DNA from: Sphingobium sp. JS3065
GTDB taxonomy: Bacteria; Pseudomonadota; Alphaproteobacteria; Sphingomonadales; Sphingomonadaceae
Assembly (NCBI RefSeq): GCF_026427355.1
Contig: NZ_CP102664.1
Coordinates: 62,001 to 126,000 of the forward strand
DNA length: 64,000 nt
Reading direction: 5' to 3'
The position numbers were made by a program, and so were the translations under genes. Positions 30,466 to 39,796 of the stretch are shown here, in pieces (within the stretch, counting starts at the first letter, position 1; each line of letters begins with the position of its first letter). The notes beneath the pieces are model-generated. The model saw nothing but the letters and a program-made list of their open reading frames with translations. It was not told where the DNA came from and searched no databases.

Positions 30466-30945
30466 ATGAAGGCGCTGATGAAGACCACCAAGCCGGCAAC
30501 CCCGGCCACGGTCGAAAAGAAGTGGATTCTGATCGACGCGGAAGGCCTCGTCGTCGGCCGCCTCGCCTCGACCGTCGCGAACATCCTTCGCGGCAAGCAC
30601 AAGACCAGCTTCACCCCCCACGTCGATTGCGGTGACAATGTCATCATCATCAACGCCGGCAAGGTGAAGTTCACTGGCCGCAAGCTGACCGACAAGGTCT
30701 ACTACAAGCACACCGGCTATGCCGGCGGCATCAAGGAAACCACGCCCGCCAAGATACTGGAAGGCCGTTTCCCCGAGCGCGTCCTGGAAAAGGCCGTCGA
30801 ACGCATGATTCCCCGTGGCCCGCTGGGCCGCCAGCAGATGCGCAACCTGCGCATCTTCGGTGGCGCCGAGCATCCCCACGAAGCGCAGAACCCCGAAGTG
30901 CTCGACTTCGCGTCGCGCAACCGCAAGAACAAGGTGGGTGCATAA
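30466..30945 (+). CDS. rplM: 50S ribosomal protein L13
   Basis: A 159-residue L13. [20 protein letters not shown] is followed by [40 protein letters not shown] and [20 protein letters not shown], all L13 hallmarks. The ATG at 30466 is preceded by GGAG; the ATG at 30373 gives an unconserved extension. It overlaps rpsI by one base (TAATG), the usual rplM-rpsI pair. The promoter should lie in 30328-30465, where I see no clear pattern. Confidence 0.99.
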   Translation: MKALMKTTKPATPATVEKKWILIDAEGLVVGRLASTVANILRGKHKTSFTPHVDCGDNVIIINAGKVKFTGRKLTDKVYYKHTGYAGGIKETTPAKILEGRFPERVLEKAVERMIPRGPLGRQQMRNLRIFGGAEHPHEAQNPEVLDFASRNRKNKVGA

Positions 30946-31484
30946 TGACCGATAACCGCCAGTCTCTGTCCGACCTCGCCTCGCTGACCTCCAACGCTCC
31001 GGCTCCGGTCGTCGCTGCCGCTGAAACCGTCGCCGCCGACGCGCCGATCGTTCCGGTCCAGCCTTCGACTCCGCTGCGCGCCCAGGAAATCGACAGCCTC
31101 GGCCGCGCCTATGCGACCGGCCGCCGCAAGGACGCCGTCGCCCGCGTCTGGGTGAAGCCCGGCACCGGCAAGATCACGGTCAACGGCCGCGATCAGGAAA
31201 TCTACTTCGCTCGCCCGACCCTGCGTCTGGTGATCAACCAGCCCTTCGGCGTCACTGACCGCGAAGGCCAGTATGACGTGATCGCCACCGTCAAGGGCGG
31301 CGGCCTGTCGGGCCAGGCCGGCGCGGTCAAGCACGGCATCGCCCAGGCCCTGTCGAAGTACGAACCCGCGCTGCGCGGCGCGGTCAAGGCCGAAGGCTTC
31401 CTGACCCGCGACAGCCGTACGGTCGAGCGTAAGAAGTACGGCAAGGCCAAGGCCCGCCGCAGCTTCCAGTTCTCGAAGCGCTGA
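30945..31484 (+). CDS. rpsI: 30S ribosomal protein S9 with N-terminal extension
   Basis: A 179-residue S9. The universal core begins at [19 protein letters not shown] (residue about 55) and ends with the basic tail [18 protein letters not shown], which reaches toward the P-site. The first 50 residues are Ala/Pro/Val-rich and not part of the usual 130-residue S9; such extensions are seen in alphaproteobacteria. The start overlaps the rplM stop, so translation is coupled. A terminator follows. Confidence 0.98.
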   Translation: MTDNRQSLSDLASLTSNAPAPVVAAAETVAADAPIVPVQPSTPLRAQEIDSLGRAYATGRRKDAVARVWVKPGTGKITVNGRDQEIYFARPTLRLVINQPFGVTDREGQYDVIATVKGGGLSGQAGAVKHGIAQALSKYEPALRGAVKAEGFLTRDSRTVERKKYGKAKARRSFQFSKR

Positions 31485-31508
31485 TCGGTTCGACCGATAC
31501 GAAATGGG

Positions 31509-31538
31509 GAAAAGGGCCGGATTTTCCGGCCCTTTTTT
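31509..31538. terminator. Bidirectional terminator between rpsI and phoB
   Basis: GGGCCGG (31514-31520) and CCGGCCC (31526-31532) with flanking A and T runs form an intrinsic terminator for rpsI on the plus strand. Read on the minus strand it ends in TTTTCCCC, so it may also end phoB transcripts. Confidence 0.88.
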
Positions 31539-31588
31539 GTGCAAGCGGTTCAGTATCGGCCCGAAGCGGACCTGCCAGATTCGTCGCC

Positions 31589-32290
31589 CTACGCCACTCC
31601 GTCCGTATCCAGCGCATAGCCCGCCGAACGCACGGTACGGATGATGTCGTGATAGCGGCCATCCCCGTTGATCGCCTTGCGCAGGCGGCGGATATGCACG
31701 TCCACCGTGCGCAGTTCGATATCGCTGTCCTGCCCCCACACGCTGTCGAGCAGCCGCTCGCGGGAGAAGACCCAGCCGGGATGCTCCAGGAAATGCTTGA
31801 GCAGGCGGAATTCGGTCGGCCCCAGCGGGATCACCTGTCCGCCGCGGCGGACCTTGTGCCCCACCGTGTCCATCTCCACGTCGGAGAAGGTCAGCGTTTC
31901 CCCGGCCAGCGCCGGACGCACCCGCCGCAGCACCGCCCCGACCCGCGCCACCAGTTCGCGGGGCGAGAAGGGCTTGGTCACATAATCGTCCGCGCCCGTC
32001 TCCAGCCCGCGCACCCGGTCTTCTTCCTCGCCCCGCGCCGTCAGCATGATGATCGGCACGTTCGCCGTGCCGTTCATGCGCCGCAGGCGGCGGCACACCT
32101 CTATCCCCGACAGGCTTTCGACCATCCAGTCGAGCAGCACGATATCGGGCACATTCTCCTGCGCCAGCAACAGCGCTTCCTCGCCGTCGACGGTGTGCGC
32201 GACCTCGAAATCCTCGCGCTTGAAGTGCCAGATGAGCAATTCGGCCAGCGCCGCGTCATCCTCCACCAGCAGCATCTTGGCCCGTGCCAT
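31589..32290 (-). CDS. phoB: Phosphate-regulon response regulator PhoB
   Basis: A 233-residue OmpR-family response regulator. The receiver domain carries acidic pocket Glu10/Asp11/Asp12, phospho-acceptor Asp54 (VLLDWM), Thr in MLTARG and Lys in TKPFSPREL. The winged-helix DNA-binding domain (130-225) includes LGPTEFRLLKHFLEHPGWVF and RTVDVHIRRLRKAIN, typical of PhoB. The start at 32290 is 2 bases after the phoU stop. It is the last gene of the phoR-pst-phoU-phoB block. PhoB binds Pho boxes such as the one ahead of pstS. Confidence 0.96.
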   Translation of the reverse strand: MARAKMLLVEDDAALAELLIWHFKREDFEVAHTVDGEEALLLAQENVPDIVLLDWMVESLSGIEVCRRLRRMNGTANVPIIMLTARGEEEDRVRGLETGADDYVTKPFSPRELVARVGAVLRRVRPALAGETLTFSDVEMDTVGHKVRRGGQVIPLGPTEFRLLKHFLEHPGWVFSRERLLDSVWGQDSDIELRTVDVHIRRLRKAINGDGRYHDIIRTVRSAGYALDTDGVA

Positions 32291-32292
32291 GC

Positions 32293-32988
32293 TCAGTCCT
32301 CCTGGCTTTGCGCGCCGCCGCGTTCGCGGTCGGGCAGGGTCTGGCCGGTCGCGGCGTAATAGACCATCTCCGCGACATTGGTGGCATGGTCGCCGATCCG
32401 CTCGATATTCTTGGCGATGAACAGCAGATGCGCGCATTCGCTGATCGTCTTGGGATTTTCGACCATGAAGGTGACGAGCGTGCGGAACACGCTGTTGTAG
32501 AAATCGTCCACCACCGTATCGCGCTCGACCACCGCCACGGCCAGGTCCGCGTCACGCGCGGCAAAGGCGTTGAGGGCGTCCTGCACCATCTCGGCGGCGA
32601 CCTGGCCCATGGAAGGAAGAAGCGCGATGGGTTCCTGCGTGCGCTGGTTGGCGGCGATCAGGGGAACGCGCTTGGCGATATTCTTCGCATAATCCCCGAT
32701 GCGCTCGACCACGCCGACGATCTTGAGCGCGGCGATCACGTCGCGCAGGTCGTTCGCCATGGGCGCGCGGAGGGCGATGATCTCGATCGCCAGCTTTTCG
32801 ACTTCCGCCTCGATCGCGTCGATGCGCTTGTCCTCGGCCACGACATCGGCTGCCATCACCTCGTCATGGCGTTGCAGCGCCAGCATCGCCTTCTCGATGG
32901 CCGATTCCGCGCGACCGCCCATTTCCGCGATCAGGCCGCGCAGCTTGTCCATTTCCTGATCGAAGGCCTTGATCGTATGTTCTGCCAT
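32293..32988 (-). CDS. phoU: Phosphate signalling regulator PhoU
   Basis: A 231-residue all-helical peripheral protein that links PstB activity to PhoR and represses the Pho regulon under phosphate sufficiency. Two PhoU repeats are visible: IAALKIVGVVERIGDYAKNI and LLFIAKNIERIGDHATNVAE, each with the metal-binding E-x-x-x-D pattern. MAEHTIKAFDQEMDKLRGLI starts the protein, and AGGAGAG precedes the ATG at 32988. It lies between pstB and phoB, the usual position. Confidence 0.97.
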   Translation of the reverse strand: MAEHTIKAFDQEMDKLRGLIAEMGGRAESAIEKAMLALQRHDEVMAADVVAEDKRIDAIEAEVEKLAIEIIALRAPMANDLRDVIAALKIVGVVERIGDYAKNIAKRVPLIAANQRTQEPIALLPSMGQVAAEMVQDALNAFAARDADLAVAVVERDTVVDDFYNSVFRTLVTFMVENPKTISECAHLLFIAKNIERIGDHATNVAEMVYYAATGQTLPDRERGGAQSQED

Positions 32989-33005
32989 ATGCTCTCTCCT
33001 CCCGA

Positions 33006-33806
33006 TCAGCCGTAGCGCCCGGTGATGTAATCCTTGGTCCGTTCCTGCTTCGGATTGGTGAAGATGTCCGACGTCACGCCATATTCGACCAGCTCGCCCA
33101 GATGGAAAAAGGCGGTCCGCTGCGACACGCGGGCTGCCTGCTGCATGTTGTGCGTCACGATCACGATGGCGTAGCGGCCGCGCAGTTCGTGGATCAGTTC
33201 CTCGATCTTGGCGGTGGCGATGGGGTCCAGCGCGGAGCACGGCTCGTCCATCAGGATCACTTCCGGTTCCACCGCTATGGCGCGGCCGATGCAGAGGCGC
33301 TGCTGCTGACCGCCCGACAATGCGGTGCCGCTGTCGTGCAGCCTGTCCTTCACCTCGTCCCACAGCCCCGCCCGGCGCAGCGATTTTTCGACGATCACGT
33401 CCAGGTCCGCCTTCGCATGGGCCAGGCCATGGATGCGTGGGCCATAGGCGATATTCTCGTAGATCGACTTGGGGAAGGGATTGGGCTTCTGGAACACCAT
33501 GCCGACACGGGCGCGCAGTTGCACCACGTCCATGCTGGCGGCGTAGATATCCTCGCCGTCCAGCGTGATCGTGCCTTCGACGCGGGCGCTGGCGACAGTG
33601 TCGTTCATGCGGTTCAGCGTCCGCAGGAAGGTCGACTTGCCGCAGCCCGACGGGCCGATGAAGGCGGTGACATTGTCCATGTCGACATCGATCGACACGC
33701 CCTTGATCGCCTGTTTCTCGCCGTAGAAGACCTTGACGTCACGCGCCGTCATCTTGGTTTCGACGGCGGGCGTCATGCTTTGCTGTTCATGGATCATGGC
33801 TGTCAT
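33006..33806 (-). CDS. pstB: Phosphate ABC transporter ATP-binding protein
   Basis: A 266-residue ATPase of the high-affinity phosphate importer. Walker [18 protein letters not shown]-loop [19 protein letters not shown], signature [16 protein letters not shown], Walker [14 protein letters not shown] and H-loop [14 protein letters not shown] are all present. The start could be 33806 (MTAMIHEQQ) or 33797; both come after the pstA stop at 33812. It is cotranscribed with pstA and phoU. Confidence 0.98.
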   Translation of the reverse strand: MTAMIHEQQSMTPAVETKMTARDVKVFYGEKQAIKGVSIDVDMDNVTAFIGPSGCGKSTFLRTLNRMNDTVASARVEGTITLDGEDIYAASMDVVQLRARVGMVFQKPNPFPKSIYENIAYGPRIHGLAHAKADLDVIVEKSLRRAGLWDEVKDRLHDSGTALSGGQQQRLCIGRAIAVEPEVILMDEPCSALDPIATAKIEELIHELRGRYAIVIVTHNMQQAARVSQRTAFFHLGELVEYGVTSDIFTNPKQERTKDYITGRYG

Positions 33807-33811
33807 CGCGG

Positions 33812-35056
33812 TCACCACCGCCTTTCGAACTTGTTGCGCAGGTAGATGGCGAGGCCGTTCATCGCGAGCAGGAACACCAGCAGCACGATGATGGCGGCGG
33901 AGGTCTTTTCGACGAAGCCCTTGGAGACTTCGTCGGACCAGAGGAAGATCTGCACCGGCAGCACGGTCGCCGGATCGGTGACCCCGCCCGGCGGCGTGGC
34001 GATGAAGGCGCGCATGCCGATCATCAGCAGCGGCGCGGTCTCGCCCAGGGCGCGGGCCATGCCGATGATGGTGCCGGTCAATATGCCGGGCAGGGCGAGC
34101 GGCAGCACATGGTGGAACACCACCTGCACAGGGCTTGCCCCGATGCCCAGCGCGGCGTCGCGGATGCTGGGCGGCACCGACTTGATGGCGTTGCGCCCCG
34201 CGATGACGATGACCGGCATGGTCATCAGCGCCAGCGTCATGCCGCCGACCAGAGCGGCCGAGCGCGGCAGCGCCAGGAAATTGAGGAAGATCGACAGCCC
34301 CAGCAGGCCGAAGATGATGGAGGGAACGGCGGCCAGATTGTTGATCGACACTTCGATGATGTCGGTCATCCAGTTCTTGCGCGCATATTCCTCCAGGTAA
34401 ACCGCCGTCGCCACGCCCACCGGAAAGCTCAGCGCCAGAGTCACCAGCATGGTCAGCAGCGATCCCTTGAACGCGCCCCAGATGCCGACCTGCGTCGGAT
34501 CGGTGCCGTCGCTGGCGCTCAGAAAGGCCCAATTGATGCCGGTCGTCAGCAGCTTCGCCTTGTTGAGCCGATCCACCGCCGCTTCGGCTTCCGGCGACCC
34601 CTCGCTCTTGGCGGCGAGGTCGACGGCGGTCGCGGCCGGTAGCTGGATCGTCACCGTCTGCGAGAGGATCCTGGGGTCGGCCTTGATCGCATCGCGCAGC
34701 GCGGCCCAGGCGGTGGGCGACACCCATTCCTCCGCATCCGCGCCCAGCGCCTTCTTCACGACCTCGCCCGTCACCATCGGCAGGTTGGCGTTGGCGAGCG
34801 CCTGATCGGTGATCGCATTGGGGTCCAGCAGCAGCGGGGAGGCGGGAAAATCCACCGTCACCGCGATTTCGGTCCGGGTGAAGCCGCGCAGGCCGTTGCC
34901 CATCATGGTGAACAGCAGGAAGGCGAGGAAAGCGGCGGACAGCAGCACGGCGAACAGCCCTGCGGCCTTGAAGCGGCGCTCGGCGGCATAGCGCCGGGCG
35001 ATCCGCTTGCGCATCGCGTCCGACTTCCAGTCGGTGGGGTTGCGAGTGGCACTCAT
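33812..35056 (-). CDS. pstA: Phosphate ABC transporter permease PstA
   Basis: A 414-residue permease. The C-terminal 270 residues are the standard PstA with the EAA-like loop [20 protein letters not shown] and [20 protein letters not shown]. The N-terminus is enlarged by a first transmembrane helix and about 150 residues of periplasmic loop, giving a protein longer than the E. coli 296. This layout is common to alphaproteobacterial PstA. The ATG at 35056 overlaps the pstC stop by 4 bases (ATGA), implying coupled translation. Confidence 0.97.
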   Translation of the reverse strand: MSATRNPTDWKSDAMRKRIARRYAAERRFKAAGLFAVLLSAAFLAFLLFTMMGNGLRGFTRTEIAVTVDFPASPLLLDPNAITDQALANANLPMVTGEVVKKALGADAEEWVSPTAWAALRDAIKADPRILSQTVTIQLPAATAVDLAAKSEGSPEAEAAVDRLNKAKLLTTGINWAFLSASDGTDPTQVGIWGAFKGSLLTMLVTLALSFPVGVATAVYLEEYARKNWMTDIIEVSINNLAAVPSIIFGLLGLSIFLNFLALPRSAALVGGMTLALMTMPVIVIAGRNAIKSVPPSIRDAALGIGASPVQVVFHHVLPLALPGILTGTIIGMARALGETAPLLMIGMRAFIATPPGGVTDPATVLPVQIFLWSDEVSKGFVEKTSAAIIVLLVFLLAMNGLAIYLRNKFERRW

Positions 35057-36447
35057 TCGTAAGCCTCGCGATATTTCTTCACGACCCGCAGGGCCACGAT
35101 GTTGAGCAACAGCGTCACGATGAACAGCACCAGGCCCAAAGCGAAGGCCGCCAGCGTCTTGGCGCTGTCGAATTCCTGGTCGCCGGTCAGCAACTGGACG
35201 ATCTGCGTCGTCACCGTCGTCACGCTGGCAAAGGGGTTCAGGGTGAGGTTGGCGGCCAGACCCGCCGCCATCACCACGATCATCGTCTCGCCGATGGCGC
35301 GGCTGACGGCCAGCAGCACGCCGCCGACCACGCCGGGCAGCGCGGCGGGGATCAGCACGCGGCGGATCGTCTCGCTGGTGGTGGCGCCCATGGCCAGGCT
35401 GCCGTCGCGCATCGACTGCGGTACGGCGGCGATGCTGTCGTCGGCCATGGAGGAGACGAAGGGAATGATCATCACGCCCATCACCAGCCCTGCGGCCAGC
35501 GCGCTTTCCGAAGAGGCGCCGTGAATGCCGATCATCACCGCGAAATCGCGGAGCGCCGGGGCGATGGTGAGTGCCGCGAAATAGCCATAGACCACCGTCG
35601 GAACGCCCGCGAGCATCTCCAGCGTCGGCTTCATCCATTTGCGGACGGTCAGGCTGGCATATTGGGTGAGGTAGATGGCGCTCATCAGGCCGAGCGGGAT
35701 CGCCACCGCCATGGCGATGATCGCGCCGATGAAGATCGTGCCCCAGAACAGCGGCACGGCTCCAAAGGCATCGTCATTGCCGTAGCCCAGCGCCGCCGAT
35801 TGCGGGCTCCACTTGGCGCCGAACAGGAAATCGACGGGGTTGACCATGGAGAAGAAACGGAAGCTTTCCCACAGCAGCGATGCGACGATGCCCAGCGTCG
35901 TGACGATCGCCAGCAGCGATGCGATCAGCAAGCTCGCCATGACAAGCCGCTCGACCCGCGTGCGCGCCCGGAAATCGGGGCGTACGCGGGTGAAGGCGTA
36001 TGCCCCCCCGGCAAAGGCCAACACGATCGCGAGCGCCGCCCCAGCCATGCCATATTTGCCGATGGCGTCCTTATAGGGTTCGACCAGGCTCTGCGAGAGC
36101 GGGTTGAACGCCCCTGCCTGCGCGCCCGTGGCAATCGCCCGCGCCTCGCCCAGAATGGAGGAGCGGGAGAAATCGTCGGCGGGCAGGCTTTGCGCCGCCG
36201 GGCTGCTCAGCACCGATTCCGTGATCAGGCCGGGCGCGACATTCGCCCAGACCGCCAGGAAGATGCCTGCGGGCACCAGCGTCCAGAGCGCGACATACCA
36301 GCCATGATAGCCCGGCAGGCTGTGCACGGCATCGCGGCGGCCCGACGCCCGGGCCACGCTTTGCAGGCGCAGCGCGCGGGCGCGGGCGCTGACCCAGGCG
36401 ATAGCGCCCAGGCCGGCCAGCAGCAGGAGGATTGCAAAACCTGTCAT
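35053..36447 (-). CDS. pstC: Phosphate ABC transporter permease PstC
   Basis: A 464-residue inner-membrane permease, longer than E. coli PstC (319) because of an extra N-terminal helix pair and a periplasmic insert. Conserved core: [59 protein letters not shown] and the loop [20 protein letters not shown]. The N-terminal helix begins [20 protein letters not shown]. It follows pstS after 10 bases in the operon. Confidence 0.97.
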   Translation of the reverse strand: MTGFAILLLLAGLGAIAWVSARARALRLQSVARASGRRDAVHSLPGYHGWYVALWTLVPAGIFLAVWANVAPGLITESVLSSPAAQSLPADDFSRSSILGEARAIATGAQAGAFNPLSQSLVEPYKDAIGKYGMAGAALAIVLAFAGGAYAFTRVRPDFRARTRVERLVMASLLIASLLAIVTTLGIVASLLWESFRFFSMVNPVDFLFGAKWSPQSAALGYGNDDAFGAVPLFWGTIFIGAIIAMAVAIPLGLMSAIYLTQYASLTVRKWMKPTLEMLAGVPTVVYGYFAALTIAPALRDFAVMIGIHGASSESALAAGLVMGVMIIPFVSSMADDSIAAVPQSMRDGSLAMGATTSETIRRVLIPAALPGVVGGVLLAVSRAIGETMIVVMAAGLAANLTLNPFASVTTVTTQIVQLLTGDQEFDSAKTLAAFALGLVLFIVTLLLNIVALRVVKKYREAYE

Positions 36448-36457
36448 ATGCCCCGTC

Positions 36458-37513
36458 TTATTGCAGCTTGGAGCCGTCGAGGACCGCCAGCGATTTCACC
36501 GTTTCGGCATTCGCCTTGCGGACATCTTCCGGCGCCGCGACCATGCCCCGCTTGGTCAGCGCGCCGTTGGGATCCCAATTGGCGGCGAAGCTGTTGAGAT
36601 AGGCCTGAAGACCGGGGATGGCGGTCATATGCGCCTTCTTGACGTAGATATAGAGGGGGCGGGCGCCCGGATAGGTGCCGGTCGACACGGTTTCATAGGT
36701 CGCCTCGACGCCGTTGATCGTGACATCCTTCAGACTATCCTTGTTTTCCTCCAGGAAGCTGTAGCCGAACACGCCGAGCGCATTGGGGTTGGCGCCCAGC
36801 TTCTGGACGATCAGATTGTCGTTTTCGCCGGAGTCCACATATTTGCCGTCCTCGCGGATGCGGGTGCAGGTGGTCTTGAATTCCTTTTCGTCCTTTTCCT
36901 TCAGCGCCTTCATCGCCGGATCGGTTTCGCAACCCTTGGTCAGGATCAGTTCGGCCAGCGAATCGCGGGTGCCGCTGGTCGACGGCGGGCCAAAGACCGA
37001 GATGGCGGTGGCGGGCAGGCTGGGGTCGACATCCTTCCACGTCTGCGCCTTGTTCGGACCCTTGCCATAGGGGTTGGCGGCCAGCGCCTCATAGACGATC
37101 TTCGGCGTCAGCTTCAGGCCGGGGCCGTTCTTCGCCTCGGCAAAGGCCAGGCCGTCGACGCCGATCTGGATTTCGATGATGTCCTTGACGCCATTCTTCT
37201 GGCAATCCTCAAATTCCGACTTCTTCATCCGGCGGGAGGCGTTTTCGATGTCCGGATGCTGGGCGCCGACGCCCGCGCAGAACAATTTCATGCCGCCGCC
37301 GGTGCCGGTCGATTCGACGATCGGGGACTTCATGCCGGGATTGCCCTGAATGAACATCTCGGCAATCGCCGTGGCGAAGGGATAGACGGTCGAGGAGCCG
37401 ACCGCGCGTATCTGATCGCGGGTGCCGCCGGCCGCGCCGCCGGACTGCTGGCCGCAGCCAGCGAGAGAAAGTGCGGCCGCGGCGGTCGCGGCAAACAGGG
37501 CGATATGCTTCAC
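36458..37513 (-). CDS. pstS: Periplasmic phosphate-binding protein PstS
   Basis: A 351-residue high-affinity phosphate receptor with a lipoprotein-like signal (ALFAATAAAALSLAGC, Cys20). Phosphate-site segments are visible: IRAVGSSTVYPFATAIAEMF, VESTGTGGGMKLFCAG and PPSTSGTRDSLAELIL. It is the first pst gene, with a Pho box 83-115 bases upstream. It is probably strongly induced under phosphate limitation through PhoR-PhoB. Confidence 0.96.
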   Translation of the reverse strand: MKHIALFAATAAAALSLAGCGQQSGGAAGGTRDQIRAVGSSTVYPFATAIAEMFIQGNPGMKSPIVESTGTGGGMKLFCAGVGAQHPDIENASRRMKKSEFEDCQKNGVKDIIEIQIGVDGLAFAEAKNGPGLKLTPKIVYEALAANPYGKGPNKAQTWKDVDPSLPATAISVFGPPSTSGTRDSLAELILTKGCETDPAMKALKEKDEKEFKTTCTRIREDGKYVDSGENDNLIVQKLGANPNALGVFGYSFLEENKDSLKDVTINGVEATYETVSTGTYPGARPLYIYVKKAHMTAIPGLQAYLNSFAANWDPNGALTKRGMVAAPEDVRKANAETVKSLAVLDGSKLQ

Positions 37514-37595
37514 GGGAAATCTCCTTGGACAAAGGGCCGCGATTCGCCGTCGCTGTCCCCCTCTGGGTCTGCGCCGTAACCTCGCTACATCGCGC

Positions 37596-37628
37596 CTTTG
37601 TGACAGTCTGATTGCACTTTTATGACAG
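37596..37628 (-). promoter_or_regulatory. Pho box ahead of pstS (PhoB-binding site)
   Basis: On the minus strand three 11-base units in a row read CTGTCATAAAA, GTGCAATCAGA and CTGTCACAAAG. The first and third match the PhoB half-site CTGTCAT; the middle is degenerate. The 11-base period matches PhoB dimer binding. It sits between the phoR stop and pstS, and would replace the -35 element. Confidence 0.85.
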
Positions 37629-37666
37629 TGCCGCCGGAACCCCGGCCTGTCGCCGTCTTTTTTTGT

Positions 37667-38923
37667 TCAAGCGCTTGTCATCGCCGCTTTTTCCTCGCCG
37701 GCGACGCGGGGCAGCAGGATGGAGATTGTGGTGCCCTTGCCCGGCACGCTGGCGATGTCCAGCCGGCCGCGATGCCGTTCGACGATATGCTTGACGATGG
37801 CCAGGCCCAGTCCCGTGCCGCCCACGGCGCGGCTGCGCCCCGAATCGACGCGGTAGAAGCGCTCCGTCAGGCGCGGCAGATGGTCGGGGCCGATGCCTTC
37901 CCCTTCATCCGCGACGCTGAGCCGCGTCATGCCGCTCGGCCCCTCGTTCAAGATCACGCGGATCGGCGTGCCCGCCCGGCCATATTTGATCGAATTGCCG
38001 ATCAGATTGTGCAGCAACTGCGACAATTGCGCCCGGTCGCCCTGCACATCGGGCAGGTCCGGCGCGATGTCCATCTCCACATCCCGGCCCCGCTCGCCAT
38101 GGCTGGTACGGAACACGCCGACCACCTCGGCCACCAGCCCCGACAGGTCGACCGCGCTGTCGGGCGCGCGATATTTCTCCGCCTCTATGCGGGAAAGGGA
38201 GATGAGATCGTCGATCAGCCGCTGCATCCGCCGCGCCTCGCCATCCATGATCTTCAGGAAGCGCTGCCGCGTTTCGTCGTCCTTGCCCAGATCGGGATCG
38301 GCCAACGTCTCGATGAAGCCCAATATCCCGGCCAGCGGCGTGCGCAGCTCATGGCTGGCGTTGGCGACGAAATCGACCCGCATCTTTTCCGCCGCATGGG
38401 CGCCGCTATGGTCGGCCAGATGGACCAGCCGCCGCACCTGGCCATCCTCACCCACCGGCGCGATCCGCATCTGCCAGCGCTGGTCGCGGGTGCCCAGGCC
38501 CACCAGTTCGATCATCATCGGTTCGGCCATCGGCGCCAGGCTGGCGAGCCGCTCGGCCGCGGCGGGATGGCGGATGGCGATGCGGGCGTCCTCCCCCTCT
38601 ATATGCGCGCCCAGCAGGCGCTGCGCGGCCCGGTTGGCGGAGATGATCCGGCCCCGCTCGATCAGCATCAGCGGATCGGAAATGCCCTCCAGCAGGTTGC
38701 GGGCGCCGGGATGGGCCATGATGTCGGCGATTTCCGTGGGCGCCGCGGGCGATTCGTCCGCCCGTTCCTGGCCGCCTCCCGCCGCGATCACCAGCACCGC
38801 CAGACCCGCCAGTACCGGCAGGATGATGGCGATCGGCTCCGCACCGATCATCAGCGCACCCCCGGCGGCCAGCAGCAGGACGGCGAGGGAGGCGGTGATC
38901 TGGGAAGCGGTCAGGCGATTCAT
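37667..38923 (-). CDS. phoR: Phosphate-regulon sensor histidine kinase PhoR
   Basis: A 418-residue membrane kinase. Two N-terminal helices (about 8-48) are followed by a PAS domain (about 75-170), then the HisKA domain with phospho-acceptor His191 in ANASHELRTPL, and the ATPase domain with N box LLHNLIGNSIKYG, G1 VADEGEGIGPDHLPRLTERF and G2 GGTGLGLAIVKHI. It autophosphorylates and phosphorylates PhoB under phosphate limitation. The start is 38923 or 38932; neither has a strong ribosome site. It is the first gene of the block, divergent from the Tat/PqqD/HprK cassette. Confidence 0.96.
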   Translation of the reverse strand: MNRLTASQITASLAVLLLAAGGALMIGAEPIAIILPVLAGLAVLVIAAGGGQERADESPAAPTEIADIMAHPGARNLLEGISDPLMLIERGRIISANRAAQRLLGAHIEGEDARIAIRHPAAAERLASLAPMAEPMMIELVGLGTRDQRWQMRIAPVGEDGQVRRLVHLADHSGAHAAEKMRVDFVANASHELRTPLAGILGFIETLADPDLGKDDETRQRFLKIMDGEARRMQRLIDDLISLSRIEAEKYRAPDSAVDLSGLVAEVVGVFRTSHGERGRDVEMDIAPDLPDVQGDRAQLSQLLHNLIGNSIKYGRAGTPIRVILNEGPSGMTRLSVADEGEGIGPDHLPRLTERFYRVDSGRSRAVGGTGLGLAIVKHIVERHRGRLDIASVPGKGTTISILLPRVAGEEKAAMTSA

Positions 38924-39022
38924 GGTTACCATGCTGGAAATTTGATGCATTTTGCGGCAAGGACCGTCGCAATAGCCTGCAATTTTTACAATTTGGCAAG
39001 CGCGATAGCGGATCAGGATGAC

Positions 39023-39448
39023 ATGAGCGAGCCACTGCCCCCTGGGAACAGCGCCGAGTCGCGGGACGATGGCCCGGACCTTGCCGTGCCCTCGCGCCGT
39101 CAGTTGCTGATGGGCGGGGCGATGGCGGCATCGGCCATCGTTTCGATTCGCCCGGCGCTGGCGAACACGGCGGCTTCGGTCCTCAACTGCACGATCCCGG
39201 TTCCCGATCAGGGCCGTTCGGGCAATTATATCGCCGCGAACGGCCAGGTGGTGCAGGCGGGCACGAAGGGCGCCTTTCCCGGCGCGGGTCAAGGCTTTAC
39301 CGGCGATCAGGTGCGCCAGGCCATGCGCGGCGGCCGGTTGCCGGGCACCGGTTATGAACAGAATCAGGCCTATCTGAACTATATCCGCCGCCTCCAGTCG
39401 GGCACCAGCGGCTTCACCTGCTACGCATCGCTGCAAATGCCGCGTTAG
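39023..39448 (+). CDS. Small Tat-exported protein, first gene of the HprK-related cassette
   Basis: A 141-residue protein of unknown function. A twin-arginine signal is plain: SRRQLLMGGAMAASAIVSI with Arg25-Arg26 and a likely cleavage after ALA (47). The mature part (about 94 residues) is Gly/Gln-rich with two cysteines (56 and 133) that could form a disulfide, and the segment QGFTGDQVRQAMRGGRLPGT. The ATG at 39023 has AGGA 5-8 bases upstream. It is the first gene in line with the PqqD-like, HprK-like and nucleotidyltransferase genes (28 bases to the next). It may be the substrate of the downstream enzymes, which is inference. Confidence 0.75.
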   Translation: MSEPLPPGNSAESRDDGPDLAVPSRRQLLMGGAMAASAIVSIRPALANTAASVLNCTIPVPDQGRSGNYIAANGQVVQAGTKGAFPGAGQGFTGDQVRQAMRGGRLPGTGYEQNQAYLNYIRRLQSGTSGFTCYASLQMPR

Positions 39449-39475
39449 GCACTTGGCTACTCCTTGGCCCTAAGG

Positions 39476-39796
39476 ATGGTGCGACATTCCCATCCGAAGG
39501 CCCGTTTCGCGATCATGCCACGCCGCTATTGCCAGGACAGCCCGGACGCCGTCGCATCCTGCGAGTTGGACGATATGGTGCTGCTCTATCACCGTCCTTC
39601 GGGGCAGACCCATATGGTGATCAGCCCGGTGCCGGAGATATTGGCGGCGCTGGACGACGGCGCGGCGCTGACGGCGGAGGAGGTTCATGGCGAACTGGCC
39701 CGGCTCTACGATCTGGGCGCGGCAGAGGATGCGGTGCCGCTGGTCGAGGCGCATCTTGCCGAGTTGACGGCTTTGGGACTGGTCCGCCTGACGTGA
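39476..39796 (+). CDS. PqqD-like protein of the HprK-related A system
   Basis: A 106-residue small protein with a PqqD-type winged-helix (RRE) fold: AIMPRRYCQDSPDAVASCEL, then MVLLYHRPSGQTHMVISPVP, then a helical tail to LVEAHLAELTALGLVRLT. In PQQ and RiPP clusters such modules bind a leader peptide and present it to the enzyme. I recall a family described as HPr-rel-A system PqqD-like, which co-occurs with the next gene. The start is uncertain: ATG 39476, an upstream TTG (39464) or ATG 39515; none has a strong ribosome site. It overlaps the next gene by GTGA. Confidence 0.82.
   Translation: MVRHSHPKARFAIMPRRYCQDSPDAVASCELDDMVLLYHRPSGQTHMVISPVPEILAALDDGAALTAEEVHGELARLYDLGAAEDAVPLVEAHLAELTALGLVRLT

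Noticed and set aside
38924..39022. A second Pho box in the divergent phoR/Tat-protein gap
   Set aside because: No CTGTCAT-like units with an 11-base period are present, so phosphate control of the cassette is not supported.
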